Shown here: positions 11,160-23,316 of the stretch, piece after piece
Numbering within the stretch: the first letter of the stretch is position 1
How the letters are laid out: each line of letters opens with the position of its first letter
Origin: Fomes fomentarius
Lineage: Eukaryota; Basidiomycota; Agaricomycetes; Polyporales; Polyporaceae
Assembly (NCBI GenBank): GCA_022606135.1
Contig: JABYQN010000002.1
Location: 3,410,001-3,474,000, forward strand
Direction: 5' to 3'
Length of the DNA stretch: 64,000 nt
Made by a program: the position numbers and the translations under genes
The notes under the pieces: model-generated
The model's database searches: none
What the model saw: the letters and a program-made list of their open reading frames with translations, nothing else
Told to the model about the DNA's origin: nothing

Positions 11160-12443
11160 CTAGAGGATGTTCAGACGTTTGCCGAGCCGAGCATGCAACC
11201 GTCGTAGCCTACACTGAAATATAACCAGCAACTCTGCCTCCTGATTTTGCTTCTGTGCCTCGGTTAGGACGAAAAAGATAGTAACCTTCTTGAGGTCCTT
11301 GAATAACTCCTTGGAGAGTATCGAGTCGACTTCTTCTAATCCATCGTCCTCGATGCATGGGCGTGGCGGTTGCTGCCAGTCACACTGTGACTGGAGGAGG
11401 GCATCTCGGGAGAAGATGTCATAGATAATCAAAGAGCGGATGGGGCACGATAGGGCACGCAAGATGAGGCAGATCTCCGCCCAATCCCGTGTGAGAATCA
11501 TCGTCAGGGAGTGTAGAATTCTCAAGTGGGAATAAGGGAAGTTTTCTGAATGTTGATGAGCATTATCTTCTACATCAGAGAATGAGGTCAAGCGGGGCTC
11601 ACCGGCTGGAAAAGATGTCATATGATGGACACTCGGTCCGATTGCTTGCAAGAAGTCCACATGACCCTGGCGTAAAATCCTCTTGTCTGGCGGACTCCAG
11701 CAGAACGGAATGGAGTACACAAACTCACGAATAGAGCATCGGGTACGCGTCCGGGAGAGCCACGTTAAGAATGGATCGAGGAAGGTATCATCATGACAAC
11801 AGCACAATGCGAGGAACTCGAGTGCTGGTAGCGATTCTTTCTGCGAGGCTGGCGAGAGTGACGACAGGGATGTTGATTGGGAAGGAGATGCGACCTTAAC
11901 CATGAAGAACCTCAGACGACGAAGGCGCGGTAAAGACATGAGCATGTGTCGGAGGAAGCTGACCGAAGGGAAGCGGCAATCAACAAGTTCCAACGAGGTG
12001 ACGGATGGGAATCCGTAAAGGAAGAGACGCTCCCCAGGCGCAGGAAGAGAATGGTTCCAGGTACATCTGTGGAAGTAGAATCGCTGGAGGTTCGGCATCT
12101 GGCCGGCGAACTCGCAAAAGAATAGACGATACGGACGCCGTGGCTTCTCTTCGGAGGAGGAAGGCACATCCGTAATCATCACTTCAAGAACAGAGTGCAG
12201 ATACTGCCACAGATTCCTGGAACGGAGTACATGCTTGACCAAGCTTTGATAAGTGCCCTCAAAAGATGGCTCCGACATGATCGTGATCCTGCGGAATAGT
12301 TGGTGTCTGCTCGCTGGAAGCCAACCGCGACAGACAAGTGCACAAGCACGTAGGGTCACATGGTCCTCCACACTTTTGATGATCATGTCGGTGATCTTTG
12401 GGGGAATGGACATGGACATCTCACGTGTGCGGAGCATGAGCAT
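11160..12443 (-). CDS. F-box-like protein
   Basis: Single-exon ORF of 427 residues. The N-terminus has an F-box-like helix set (IPPKITDMIIKSVEDHVTLR, then a Cys-x-Leu-Val-Cys-Arg-x-Trp motif and a His-Gln-Leu-Phe-Arg segment), residues about 13-53. The rest carries irregular leucine-rich stretches such as FPSVTSLELVDCRFPS, like the degenerate LRR substrate-binding parts of agaricomycete F-box proteins. Such proteins usually link a substrate to an SCF ubiquitin ligase through Skp1; the substrate cannot be told. ATGs at codons 1, 3, 9 and 11 are all possible starts. This family is greatly expanded and fast-evolving in agaricomycetes. Confidence 0.75.
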   Translation of the reverse strand: MLMLRTREMSMSIPPKITDMIIKSVEDHVTLRACALVCRGWLPASRHQLFRRITIMSEPSFEGTYQSLVKHVLRSRNLWQYLHSVLEVMITDVPSSSEEKPRRPYRLFFCEFAGQMPNLQRFYFHRCTWNHSLPAPGERLFLYGFPSVTSLELVDCRFPSVSFLRHMLMSLPRLRRLRFFMVKVASPSQSTSLSSLSPASQKESLPALEFLALCCCHDDTFLDPFLTWLSRTRTRCSIREFVYSIPFCWSPPDKRILRQGHVDFLQAIGPSVHHMTSFPAGEPRLTSFSDVEDNAHQHSENFPYSHLRILHSLTMILTRDWAEICLILRALSCPIRSLIIYDIFSRDALLQSQCDWQQPPRPCIEDDGLEEVDSILSKELFKDLKKVTIFFVLTEAQKQNQEAELLVIFQCRLRRLHARLGKRLNIL

Positions 12444-12818
12444 GGGTTGGATGAAGCTGACGGACGACTCACTCCGAAGACTCTGTCTTATTTCCCCTTG
12501 CCTGACTTTAAGAGGCTGCCGAAGATGGTGTATCCTGAATCAACGTAGAATATCAAACAAAAGCCCTACTCACCTATTTCTTCCCAATGTATTCAATCGT
12601 ACGGGATGTAACAGCTGTTAATACTGGCAGCGATTCAAGCCGAGGTGGTGATTCGAATGTATCCGCCCGTGGTGGTTGGTTGTTATCGTGATTGATAAGA
12701 GACCAGCGCCAGATGGTTTGCCCCCGGAGTGTGGGCGTATGTGTGTATGTGTGTATTACTATGATGGCGGCAGGCTGTGATAGTCAATTATTGTCATTGT
12801 ACACTCCATAGTAGAGGT
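12444..12818. repeat. Intergenic with a short GT-rich microsatellite
   Basis: Between the F-box start and the stop of the next minus-strand gene. A short imperfect GTGT/GTAT tract lies at about 12734-12757. No ORF or RNA gene seen. It should contain the F-box promoter and the 3' untranslated region of the neighbour. Confidence 0.45.
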
Positions 12819-14196
12819 CTACTTCTCTTCTTCCTTAATATGATTGTCCCGCCGATTGTCCCTCCTGACCATGCGCAAATGATGCGACTGGCCGTGTCTG
12901 AAGCTATCTCTCCAACGAACCGTCCACTGGTTCGAGTTAGCATAAAGGAGCACGCAACGTTTGACGGCAATACTTACTGTCCCACTGAGTTGCACCAACT
13001 CGATGCCCCATTCTTCAAAATGCTTGACCTGATGCTGGTCTACTATGCATCCGAACGCCTCACGGAACCATATGTCCTTGACGTGCCACCTCCTTTCGCG
13101 CAACCACTTCTTCTCCCTAGTGCTAATGCGTTCCGTGTCGAGGTCCTCCTCAGTCAGATTCAGTAGGTCGATCACATGATGACAACTTTGGACGCAGCAG
13201 AACCATTTCATGGTTCCAGGAGTTGGCTGCGGAGGACGAAGCCACTCCAGAGGGATTAGTGCAATCGCCGCTGGATCTGGCGGCTCTGCTGGACGAGGAG
13301 TCAAGTCGTCCGAGTCGCTAGAAAGCTCGTCTGCTGAGGACGGAGGTGAGAAGTCAGAGTCGTAATCCCGCTGCATTGCGGGATGAATGTCCATCATATC
13401 ATCGTCGCTGCCTTCTTCATCGGAGACCGGATCTGGCAGGCGGATGAGTTTGGATGATGAAGATGCATGGGACGTCGGATCGTGCTGGTGCTACCAACGA
13501 GTAAGTCCATGAGCCCGACAGACTTGCAGAAAGTGGGAGATACCTCGGGACGTGGTCTGTTCTGCGTTGATGACTTGCTGGTGGGCTTGTTGAACGGATG
13601 GATGAGACGGAGGTCATCAACCTCCATCACATCTTCTATAGGTACGGAGGGGCCAGTGCTCCCCTGATATATCCCAAAGTGGCGACCCGCGCTGGCTGCT
13701 TCCCGGCGCCAGCGCCGTACATTGTGCAGCCACCCTTTCCAGACGTCGACGTCGAAGAGCTTGTCGAAGCGCTTCTCCTGCGTGATGTGGATGAGCCATT
13801 CGGCATGCTCCGCAATCTTGGAACGAATTTCTGCACGGGAGACGTGGCGAAGGGTGTGTTCGCACCCAGCTACCATGATACCATCTGTTCCGCGTTGAAT
13901 GTCCTCGTCAGAAGACGAATAAGGAAAACGGTGCTGGCGTTGAGAGCCGCGGTATGCCAGGTATTTGATGTAAAGGTCTATATACCAATCGGGAGTGCGT
14001 TGCTCGAGAGGCGTGCGATTGGCAGCCGTCGTGTTGGAGTCGGCGTCCAGCTTCAATACGGTACTGAGGATGTGATAAAGCCGATAGCAGGACAGATACT
14101 ACGAAGTTGGGGGGGTCAATCAGTGTTATCGGCAGACGAGTGGTAGCGGCAGTGGGGCCTCACGGTACGACTCAAATCATAAGTGAATATATGCAT
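12819..14196 (-). CDS. Hypothetical agaricomycete protein with Cys-x4-Cys-His motif
   Basis: Four exons fit with all introns in phase 0: 14164-14196, 13544-14098, 12978-13490 and 12819-12926, giving about 402 residues. The N-terminus is MHIFTYDLSRT, joined to YLSCYRLYHILST. The middle has a serine/aspartate-rich acidic linker (DPVSDEEGSDDDMM). The C-terminal third has WFCCVQSCHHVIDLLNL and, about 60 residues on, HFEEWGIEL, a pattern that could bind one metal, though this is inference. I know no function. The last intron (12927-12977) is 51 nt, has GTAAGT, a TGCTAAC branch site and CAG, and contains no stop, so a retained form would stay in frame. Confidence 0.6.
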
Positions 14197-14332
14197 AGAC
14201 TTGATCTCGTATCTGCGGTATCTGCAGGTGTTTGCTGTGAACTCGCATGGTCAAGGTCATCATGGGATGTCAACACACCTCTTGGTGTTGTTGTCATTCC
14301 ATACAGAATTCATCATCAACCCGTACGGAACG

Positions 14333-14916
14333 TCATCGGCTGCAGAGACTTGTTGAGCACATATAACGACACGAGAAACGAAATAGATCCTGACAGTCTA
14401 AATACTTTACGCCCATGTTCTTATATCCTATTATTTCCACTTTGACTCTTAGCTGTTTTCCTTGGAACCCGATGTTTTCCCCATATAGCGCCTGAACGGT
14501 GAGAATACTGGGACTGGGGTACTGCGTGTGCGCAGAACGAGCTCGAAAATCACGTTTCCTGAGTGCTTTCTCGATGGCGTCGACAGCCTCAGCCGTAAGC
14601 CAGGAGAGGGATTGTATTTCGAGAGTGCCGAGGAATCGCTGCGGTAAGTGTGAGCGATTGTCACGTATCTCCCCCGGCCCCCACCGTTCACACTCTGTCA
14701 GTCTGCATAGATAACGTCAGCGGGTGTCGACTGGCCTTTGACAGAAGAATACCCTGTGGTGAGATTGTTCCATATCAATCGGACGTTGTGTAGGCAGAGG
14801 GGGTTCTTCACAGTGGTGTTGCGCACTGCTCCGGAGAGAACTTCGTCTTCTTGAAAGGGGCCAAATGGTTCTCTGAGAAGGTCCTCTATTGCACGTGTTG
14901 AGAGGCCAGGTGGCAT
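14333..14916 (-). CDS. Possible small gene or gene remnant
   Basis: Two protein-like pieces face minus. The first starts at ATG 14916 and reads about 64 residues (segments LSTRAIEDLLREPFGPFQED, LCLHNVRLIWNNLTTGY). After a likely acceptor CCGCAG just upstream (in minus-strand terms) of 14646, an open frame continues with SLSWLTAEAVDAIEKALRKR to a stop near 14333-14335. Joining them in phase needs a weak donor (GTTATC). A further exon candidate above a good GTAAGT donor at 14967-14972 does not join in frame. I recognise no family. Either a poorly modelled small gene or a decaying one. Confidence 0.3.
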
Positions 14917-15132
14917 TGTAATACCGCTGTCGAGGAGCCGGTATTAAACGTCACCGTCCGTATGCACTTACGGCTATAGCCTGGCGAACCGTTCCGAGTC
15001 GGTCACGGTTGAGGACGCAGATGATAGCCACGTGGTTATGCCTGAAACGGTAGGCAGTGCTGTATGGGCATGCTCTGGCCACGGCGCTTGCAAGTGTGTT
15101 AGTCTCACTGTTCAGCCATCGACGTCTCTTTC

Positions 15133-17466
15133 ATGGAGCTCGGTTCGGGCGACCCTAGCATCTCTATACCCGTCGGCATCACTGTCGGTCTCCTTGCATC
15201 CTTTGTTCAGTCTCTCGGCCTCACCATCCAGCGCAAGAGCCATGTATTAAACCAGGCACTCCCGGAGGAGCAACAGAAGGTCGAACACCGCAGGCCGTAC
15301 GTTATCCACGTCTCCCCTTCATCTCCGTTGCTCATCCTGTCGTAGTCTGTGGCTTCTGGGATTTGGTATGTCCCGCTCCTGTTCATCTAGTTACATCCTC
15401 GTGTTCATTCTTTGCAGCGATATTCATCTCCTCCAACCTCTTCGGCTCGATATTCCAGATAGCATCGCTTCCCGTCGTCATTCTCGCCCCGCTCGGCGCA
15501 GTTTCCCTCCTTTGGAACGCGTTCTTTGCCCGACTCCTTCTCGGCGACGTCTTCTCGCCATGGATGGTCCTTGGCACCCTTCTCATCGCTGGCGGAGCCG
15601 TCCTCATCGCCGTCTTCGGCATCGTCCCCGAACCTACACATTCCCTTGAAGATCTCCTTCTGCTCTTCAATCGCCCCGCTTTCATAGCCTACTTCTCCCT
15701 CCTGGGATTTGTCGTCTGTGTCTGGCTTGCCACGGTATGTTGTCACACTACGGTGGGGTCGTGTGTATGCTGAGCAATGGGATTCCAGACACATGTCGTG
15801 GAGTATTCATATACACGCCATTTCAAGCCCGCGGATGTCAGTCCGCCACTCTCCCCCCTCTTGGTCCCTAATGCCGCCCCTTCCTTACTCACCACGGCAA
15901 CCACTGCGAACCATGCGGTTGATTCAACTTTACCCACTGAGCGAACACCGCTCATCGACCGGAAGCCACATCCCCGCTCCAAGTCCCCCTCTCCTTCGGG
16001 TTCTATCCCCTCGATGATTACGAGCCCGCTTTCGTACACGTCGCGGAGTCCACGCACCCCCATCTTCCTCGCGTCTTCGTATGCATCCATTTCCGGCATC
16101 CTATCAGGCATGTGCCTCCTATTCGCCAAGAGCGGCGTTGAGTTACTCTTGTTGACTATCGGAGGGGACAACCAATTTTGGAGATGGCAAGCTTGGGTTT
16201 TGGTGCTCAGCTTGGTTGTCTTTGCGCTACTGCAGCTGTGGTACATGCACAAGAGCCTAGTTCTCGCCGATCCTACGCTGGTGTGCCCATGTGAGTGTCC
16301 AGCGTGTCAGTTCGCATCACGTTATGTTTATACTGTGACGTCTAGTGGCATTCTGCTTCTACAACCTATCTTCAATAGTGAACGGACTTGTCTATTTCGA
16401 CCAGTTCTCACTTCTCTCCACCACACATCTCCTCCTTGTCCTCCTCGGTATCGCTATTCTCTTGTCAGGCGTTTCAGTGATCAGCTTCCCGCCCGAAGGC
16501 GGACGTGGAGTTGACATTGGCATGTGGACAGAAGGCGAGCCTCCCACAGAACTCGTTTCCACCGGTGACGAGAGCGACATTGAGGCCCAAGACGACGAGC
16601 CATACGAAGACGAGCCGCTTCCCACGGAAAGCCAGGTTCAATCGGACTCGACGCGCGGCCGCTCTCAGGCGCAGATTGGTCTTGGTCTGAACATTATCAC
16701 CGAACCGCCAGAGGCGACACCAACTCTACAGCTCTCCCCAGGCCCGCTGAGCCCTTCCCGCTCATCACGTCTACGCAACCCCTCCTCGCACACACACACA
16801 CGACAGCAGACAGACAGCGCACTCCTTCGCTCACCGCCACGATCCTCGAGGTCAGTATACACCACGAGCACCGGCGGCGCGGAGCCCACCATCTCGGCAG
16901 ACGGCCAGTCTGGTGCCCAGACAACAGGGCGGCGGCGCAGGCGCACGACGCTCGAGCCCGGCGCGTCATCCACCCACAGCCCGCCGCCCCCGCCGTTCCC
17001 CAACTCGCTCTCGCCGAGCGCCTCGGCCCTTAGCGGATTCTCGATTGGACTGTCACCTATCAGCCCCGGGTTCTCGATCGTGCCGCGAGAGCGGCGGAGA
17101 AGGCCCACGGGGAGTATCATCCACGCTCCGAGCGGCGGGACTGCGAACGGCAGTGGAGGTACAGGAGGAGGGGATGGGCAGGAGGGGAACGAGGCGGTCC
17201 CGACGGAGCACCCGCACTTGCCTTCGCATTTGCATGCGTTCAGTATGCGGAGGGTCGTCAGTGAAGGAGATGCGAGTCGGAGGGAGAGACAGAGGCGACA
17301 GGCTGCTGCTGCGGGCGCTGCGGGCGGCGCGTCGTACGGGACTGTCGGGGACGGTGACTTGGAGGGAGGCTCAGCTTCGGAGGGACAGTCGGGAGAGGAA
17401 TCAAGTCGACAGGCGAAGGACCGCTGGAAGTGGTTGCGGGATGTCTTGCCAGGTCTGAGACGGTGA
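15133..17466 (+). CDS. NIPA-type magnesium transporter
   Basis: Membrane transporter of the NIPA (DUF803) family, of which members move Mg2+ at the plasma membrane and endosomes. Five exons fit: 15133-15296, 15346-15365 (a 20-nt microexon), 15418-15734, 15789-16290, 16346-17466; 707 residues. Multiple hydrophobic helices are visible, with family segments such as VGLLASFVQSLGLTIQRKSH, LPVVILAPLGAVSLLWNAFF, and LAFCFYNLSSIVNG near the sixth to seventh helices. The microexon encodes part of PLWLLGFA and is needed to keep frame and helix 2. The region between helices 4 and 5 holds an inserted polar loop. The last about 310 residues form a long, Ser/Pro/Gly-rich and probably disordered cytosolic tail, far longer than in animal NIPA proteins, with a CA-repeat coding for His/Thr near 16790. 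Confidence 0.88.
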
Positions 17467-18777
17467 GTGAGGTGAGGTTGAAGAATCTATAGTTTCGATA
17501 TGGGCGCAGGGGTTGGACAGATGGGAGTGGAGCATCTTGGACTGTAGATGTAGCCACTAGTGTCGCGTAATGCTGTTGGCGGAGGTGGACGGATGTGGTC
17601 TAACAGTAGGATATCTACTCTGATTTCATCGGATGTGAATATTACATTTGCATTGCAGCGACTCTCGAGTGACCAGTCCAAGATATTGCGAAAGATGGCT
17701 GTTGGAGAGTTGTTCAGAAGGTGGAGCGGGATAGACCAAATCAGAAAGAGTCAAAGACCCTGTGGGCGGGCAACCGTGGGCCGGACGTTGTTCGCCATGA
17801 CCGCAGCGCGATAGATGAGTTGTGAGTAGGTGGCGTGTTTGGGCATCGCTGAAGACGATGGTGGCGCAGTGGCACACCATGGTTGCGACTTGGAGACTGT
17901 TCTGCGCTGCATGTGGACGAGGACTTGCATGGATGTAACGGGGTTATTGTTGCCACTTGAACAGGGCAACATTGACATGCAGTGCGCAAGAGCTGATTAC
18001 CCTGTCAGAACTGCCCATTTATTATTCCAGCAAGAGACAGTTCTTCTGAGGTGGAACTTGAAGACGATGGCACCGGAGGCCATCGGACGGCGGGCACGGA
18101 GCTCTCAGCTCCCCCCTGGTTAGGTCCCTTCCAAATCAGGCAGGGAAAGAGACTGTTCGGGTTAGGCGCGCTCGCCACAATCAAGGATCCCCGATACGCG
18201 ACTCCCTGCACGTGATCGCGTATCGTCGTCAATATGTTTTAAGCTCAGGTTCGCTGCGGGCTGAGGCCATGGACGCGTTGTTGCTCTTTCGCTCTCCGTC
18301 GCTGGGTTTGGGCGCGAAGAAGAAGGCGAGAAGAGTAGCGTGTGCATACGCCGCGGACATGTGCGTCTGAAGACGCGAAGAGAGGCGGATATGAGGGGTA
18401 GGCGTGGAATTCTGTGAGAGCGACTAGGGAGATCAAACCGCCTAATTGTACCGCGAGCTTGGTCCGCCGGCCGCTAGGCTTTCGGTCAGAGCAACACTAG
18501 TGAAAACAAAACATACGTGGACGGGGGCCTGCCTCCGCGCGCCGTCTCTCCCTTCGACTCCAACGTCGTTCGCTCGTCCGAGCCTTGTTCGAGCCTAGTC
18601 CCTCGCTCAGCTCACTAGTAATCGACCTGTCTCCAAGGCTGCCTCTCTGTCCTTGCTCCACCTTCTTTTCTCTCGCCCTCTCTTCCTCACTCTAAAGTCC
18701 TTGTCATTCTCCTCTGCGCCCCTCCTCTCCTCGTCTGCAATTGATTACCATTCCGTCAAAACACCCCCTCAGCTGCC
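17467..18777. other. Intergenic with long CT-rich leader before the DENN gene
   Basis: 1.3 kb. The last 240 bp (about 18540-18777) are strongly pyrimidine-rich on the plus strand, which is typical of basidiomycete core promoters and 5' leaders, and lead into the DENN-protein ATG. Short opposite-strand ORFs in 17.6-18.4 kb look random. No repeat or RNA gene recognised. Confidence 0.55.
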
Positions 18778-21700
18778 ATGCACAATCCCAGAACACGCGC
18801 GAAGGTCCCCGTGCAGCCTCTCGCTGTCTCGGCCACCCCCAATCCCCCCATTGGTGAGAAGATCCTCAAGTCCCGCTTCTCCGATGACGATGCAGCCAAA
18901 AACAACCTCCTCCTCGCGCGCAAGACTACGCTAAAATCGAACGTGAGTCTGCGCTCTGCGACGAGCACACAATCGCGCGAGACGGGGACGAATGGCGCGG
19001 GGACGAGCGCTGGCCGCCGCCACGGCGTGCCCCGAGCGATTCCGGCGCCTGACCCAATCATCACCATTTCAGCAAGTGGCGGAGTGTCCGGAGTCAAGGA
19101 CAGGGACGACGCCCACAACGGCCACGCCCGCCGCGCCTCCCTCTCTCGCACAAACCCGTCCAACTCTTCCTTCCACTCCGCCCTCGACGACGACCTCGAC
19201 TACGTGACCATCGACTACCCCTCAAACGGCCCCGTCGAGAACGCAGTCGTCGCCCGCAACTCGGACAAGGCAGCTCGCCTCCTAGGCATCCGCCCGCGCC
19301 AGAGCATGGAGCCCATCCCTGGCTCGAATCGCAATTCTCTCGCCTCGGCGCGCTCCGCCCCTCCCTCGGTCAGCGCACCGCCTCCCTCTCAGTCGGGCCC
19401 GACTCTCCCCCTCGCGTCCCTCTATGTTGTCTCTGGTCTTCCCAAGAGTCCGCATACATGGACCCTTGCCGATCCAGACTCAGTGATGGGTCTGCACCAT
19501 AGCGAGGGTGCAGTCGGCAGGTGGTGGAGGCCGGAGGTGCTGGGTAGCACTATCAGTCCTGGCGCGGGTGGAGGAAAACGTAAGAAGAAGAGCAAGAACG
19601 ACGACGCTGCCTCTAACATGTTCAGCTCCTCCGGACATCTCAGTAAACAGGATGTCGGGAAGATGCTCTCCAAAGCACTCAAGGTACGTGTCCCCCTACC
19701 ACACGCGCGCACTTGATTGGCCCTCGTCCTGACTGCGGTCGGGTACTAGCTCTCGTTTACCCGCGAGGTTGAAATTATCGCGTCGACCCTGCAGCCAGCG
19801 TCAACTGTCCACAACTTCACGTTCAATCTGCCGGCGCCGTCCACTCCTCTCGCGCCGAGCCCTTCAACCGACGTCCTCCGCGCCTCTGTCTTGACTACCA
19901 ACACGGACGTCTCTGCATACGCTTATCCGTACGCCGACGACCCCTTTTCCCGTCATGCCCGACCATCTTCTGCGTATCTCGGCCCTTCGTCCACCTTCCT
20001 ATCCCCGAATGGCCACACGACTAATGCGCGGGGAACTGCTGACCTAGGCGGGGGCATGAACAGTTCGAACAACGGACAAGTCACCTATCACGGTGTCTGT
20101 CTCACAGTTTGGTCGCATGCGGACGCGGAGCGCACGGCTGCAATCCGTCGTACGCTAGAAGCTGGACGTGCGAGAAAGGAGAGCGCCCAGAGCCTTGTCG
20201 CGAACCGCATGCGCAGGGGCCATGGCGCAGACAGTACGGCTGACCCCACTCTTCAGGCACGGAGGCGCGCCAAGCTGAGCGCGCGCGGCCCCTGGGGTGC
20301 CGGCACCGATGCAGAGACCGACCTCGACCCCGAGACAGATGGTGAGGGCGGGGCGGTCAGTGAGAGCGACTACGAGGTCGCGAGCACCGTTGGACACACG
20401 CCTGGAGAGAGCACGCTGTTCTTGCCTGGTGACGCCGTCTTCTGGCTTCCGTATGCTCTTAGTAAGTCCTCCGTTACTTCGCTGCGGAACTCCGAACAAA
20501 CGAAGCTCATCAATGAATGTTCTATCAGCTCTCGTATCCCGCTTCCCCATATATGACCTCATGCGAGACTATCTCACGTTGTCTTGGGCTCGCTTCTCCA
20601 AAGACGTCCAGTCACACACCCTTCAGATTAGCAAAGTCTTGTCCCACCCCGCTCCTCGTCCTGGTGAGCTCGTCCGTCTCGATGCTTCGTCTGCACCATC
20701 TGGGTCGTCTAGCAACTCTGCTGCGGAGACGAGCTTGGAGGTTGTCGCGCGTTTCCCTGGCGGCCTCGACTTTGGACGCGGTCTCGTCGATGTGAACTTC
20801 ACCATGTGGCCGCTATTCAAATGCCTGAATATTGACAACATCTTGACGATCTGTGAGGTAAATCCTATTCATATGCCAATTTGCGCGTGGTGATGACAAT
20901 ATTCTCTCTTTCCACGCGCTCGTCTATGCACAGATTGCTCTCGCGCCGACTGGCCGCATTTTGTTCTTTTCGCGTCACCCTGCGATGCTTGGAATCGCGG
21001 TGCTGACCATCAAGTACCTCGTCGAGCTCCGCGGCTGGAGCGGTGTTGCACTCTCCGCAGTGCACTCCCGCGATGCCAAAATTTACATTGACGACCCAGG
21101 CCCGTGGATCATTGGCCTCGCGACGGAAGCACGTTATGCTGTGCGCCCACCCCCAGAGGTATGCGTGGTCGACCTGTAAGTAACGCTCCGATATCTCCGT
21201 TCGCGATCAGCCTCGTGGCCATGTGAGTTTGACTTGTGATTTGCGCCTTTGCAGTGACATCAACTATCTGAACTGTGCTTCACCTCCGCCGGGCGTGGTC
21301 TCGACCAAGCAGCACCGTGACCGGTATCGTCAGAAGCTACTCGCTGCCTTTGAACCTCACTACCACCCCGACCACTGTGTCCCCAGGTGAGATTTCACGT
21401 AGAGTGTTTTCCGAGGCCAGCACTAACCACCTCCGTATACAGTGAGTTCAAGGAAGCATTCCCTGCAGGCAGGTTCCGTCCTGTCTGCAAGATCCAAGCG
21501 AAGCGTGGTGCCGCGTCCACGGCGGTCGCCGACATGGTCAAACCACCGGAATGGTGGCACTCGACGCGTATCATCCAGGCGTTCGATGGTGTTCTCACAG
21601 ACAAGATGAAGAAGCCCTCTCTGCTCAAGCGTATCAGCTCCCTCGGCAGCGTTCGCACCCCGCCGCGGCTCACCGTCGCGGAGCAGCACATCCAACTGTC

Positions 21701-23316
21701 GATCCGCAAGCGTGCGTCTGCGTTCGTGGACGCGCGCGACGACTTGGAGACGAAGATTGGCCGCCTGTCGCGCCGTCTCAACTTCTTAATGACCGAGTCC
21801 GACCTGTGGCGCGACAAGTTCGTCACGTTTGAGCAGTATGCGGAGAAGCTCAGCGTGGAAGCCAGTGAACTGCGCGCGAAAATCAACAAGGAGCAGAAGG
21901 AGACGAAGCGGCTGTCGAGTATGATAACTATGACCGCCGCAGAGAAGACGAAGCTGCAGAGCCGTGAGTACATGTCTTGGACATGAGGTCCTCTCCGTGT
22001 ATGTAATGAACGGGTCGTTGACTATGCCTTTTGTCCGCGCGTACAGAGCTATCGGAGACGGAGATGGCGCACAGGGCTGCGATGGAAGAGCTGGAGCAGA
22101 TGCGTTCGACGATGGAGAAGATGGAAGAAGAGCGGGCGGAGATGATCGCGGAGGTCGAGGCGCAGATCGAGCGCGCGCTCGTGCACATGGCCGTCGACGT
22201 CGACGTCGACGCTGACGACTCCGACTATGGTGGTTCGCGCCCTAGCAGTCGCATGTCGTCGCGCTCCGCCCCGAGCACGTACCGCCGCCCGAGCGACTCG
22301 CGCTCGCGCCCGCTGCGCTCGTTCAGCACCGAGTCGACGCTCGCAGAGTCGTTCGCGAACGGCGACGATATGATCAAGACGGAGCGCGTGACGAACACGG
22401 TCGTAGAAGAGGAAGAGCCGGAGGAAGACGAGGCGACCAAGGAGAAGAGGAAGAAGCGCTTCTCGGCGTTGGAGGTCGACGCACATGATGGCATGAATGC
22501 CGTCGATGAAGGCATCAGCCAGAAGAGCGATAAGATCGCACAGAAGGTGCTCCAGATTCAGCGCAAGGTTAGTGTCTCCTTGTTGTCTGAGCCAGGGTGG
22601 AACGTTGCTCATAGTACTTTACGTAGCTTGAGTCCGCCCTCGCTGCCGATGCGTTCCGTCGTTCGCTCGACAGCGCCGCCAGCGAGAGTGAGCTATCTGA
22701 GTCGACGAACCGGCGCGCTCGTCGTAGCAAGCCGTCCAGCAGAAAGGGCAGGAGTATCGCTCATTCCCCTGCTCACACCGGCACTGGCCGCTCGACCCCT
22801 GTTCGTCGCGGCAGTTCGGCGACGGCGACTGCCTCTGAGAGCGAAACCAAAACGGAAATCGCGGAAGAGAAGCCCTCGCGCCCGCAGGTCGTGACCTCTT
22901 CGGAGAACCTCGCGCTCCCGAAGCTGCGCAAGATTCCGTCGGTGAACTCGATTAGCGATCGCATATCGCCTTCGGCGATCACACCCAGCACGCCCTCGCT
23001 CACGCCGGGCGCGAGCGCTGCGACAGACGACGAGGAGACCGACTTCCAGAGCGCGTACTCGACGAGCCCGCGCGGAAGCTACGGCAGCTTCGAGAACTAC
23101 GCGGTCAAGTCGTATGAAGCGGACGAGCAAAGCGAGCAAGGCACCCCTACCACCGTCGGTGGGGAACACCACCTTGATGAGTTTGGCACCCACCGGGACT
23201 TGGCCTCGAAGGGCCCAGGTCGGGAGCGCAACTTCAGCACAAGCACCGCGACCAACGCCAGGGTTCGGTCGCTGACGACCCGCGCCAGCAACGACACCGT
23301 GGGCGGTCGCGCGTAA
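18778..23316 (+). CDS. DENN-domain protein (probable Rab GEF) with C-terminal coiled coil
   Basis: DENN-domain proteins activate Rab GTPases by nucleotide exchange in membrane traffic. Eight exons fit with consistent phases: 18778-19683, 19750-20461, 20529-20857, 20934-21175, 21255-21386, 21443-21963, 22047-22567, 22627-23316; 1350 residues. The N-terminal about 230 residues are low complexity. The tripartite DENN region follows: upstream part (LASLYVVSGLPKSP and LCLTVWSHADAERT-like segments), then FPIYDLMRDYLTLSWARFSK, the central core with LAPTGRILFFSRHPAML and IDDPGPWIIGLATEAR, and VCVVDLDINYL in the downstream part. A coiled coil rich in Glu/Met/Lys lies around 21.7-22.2 kb, then a disordered tail. 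A run of GTCGAC-type hexamers at 22193-22214 encodes alternating Val/Asp. The Rab target cannot be told. Confidence 0.82.

Noticed and set aside
12734..12757. GT-rich tract as a telomere- or transposon-like repeat
   Set aside because: Only a short imperfect microsatellite without terminal repeats or target-site duplication.
13394..14056. Hypothetical gene read as two separate ORFs
   Set aside because: A 53-nt GT-AG intron at 13491-13543 joins both in phase, and an upstream 33-nt exon starts it at 14196.
22193..22214. GTCGAC repeats as an operator or binding array
   Set aside because: They lie in a coding exon and simply encode alternating Val and Asp in an acidic linker.
22049..22612. 187-codon minus-strand ORF inside the DENN gene
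   Set aside because: Antisense of the coiled-coil exon; Arg/His-rich shadow with no protein-like pattern.
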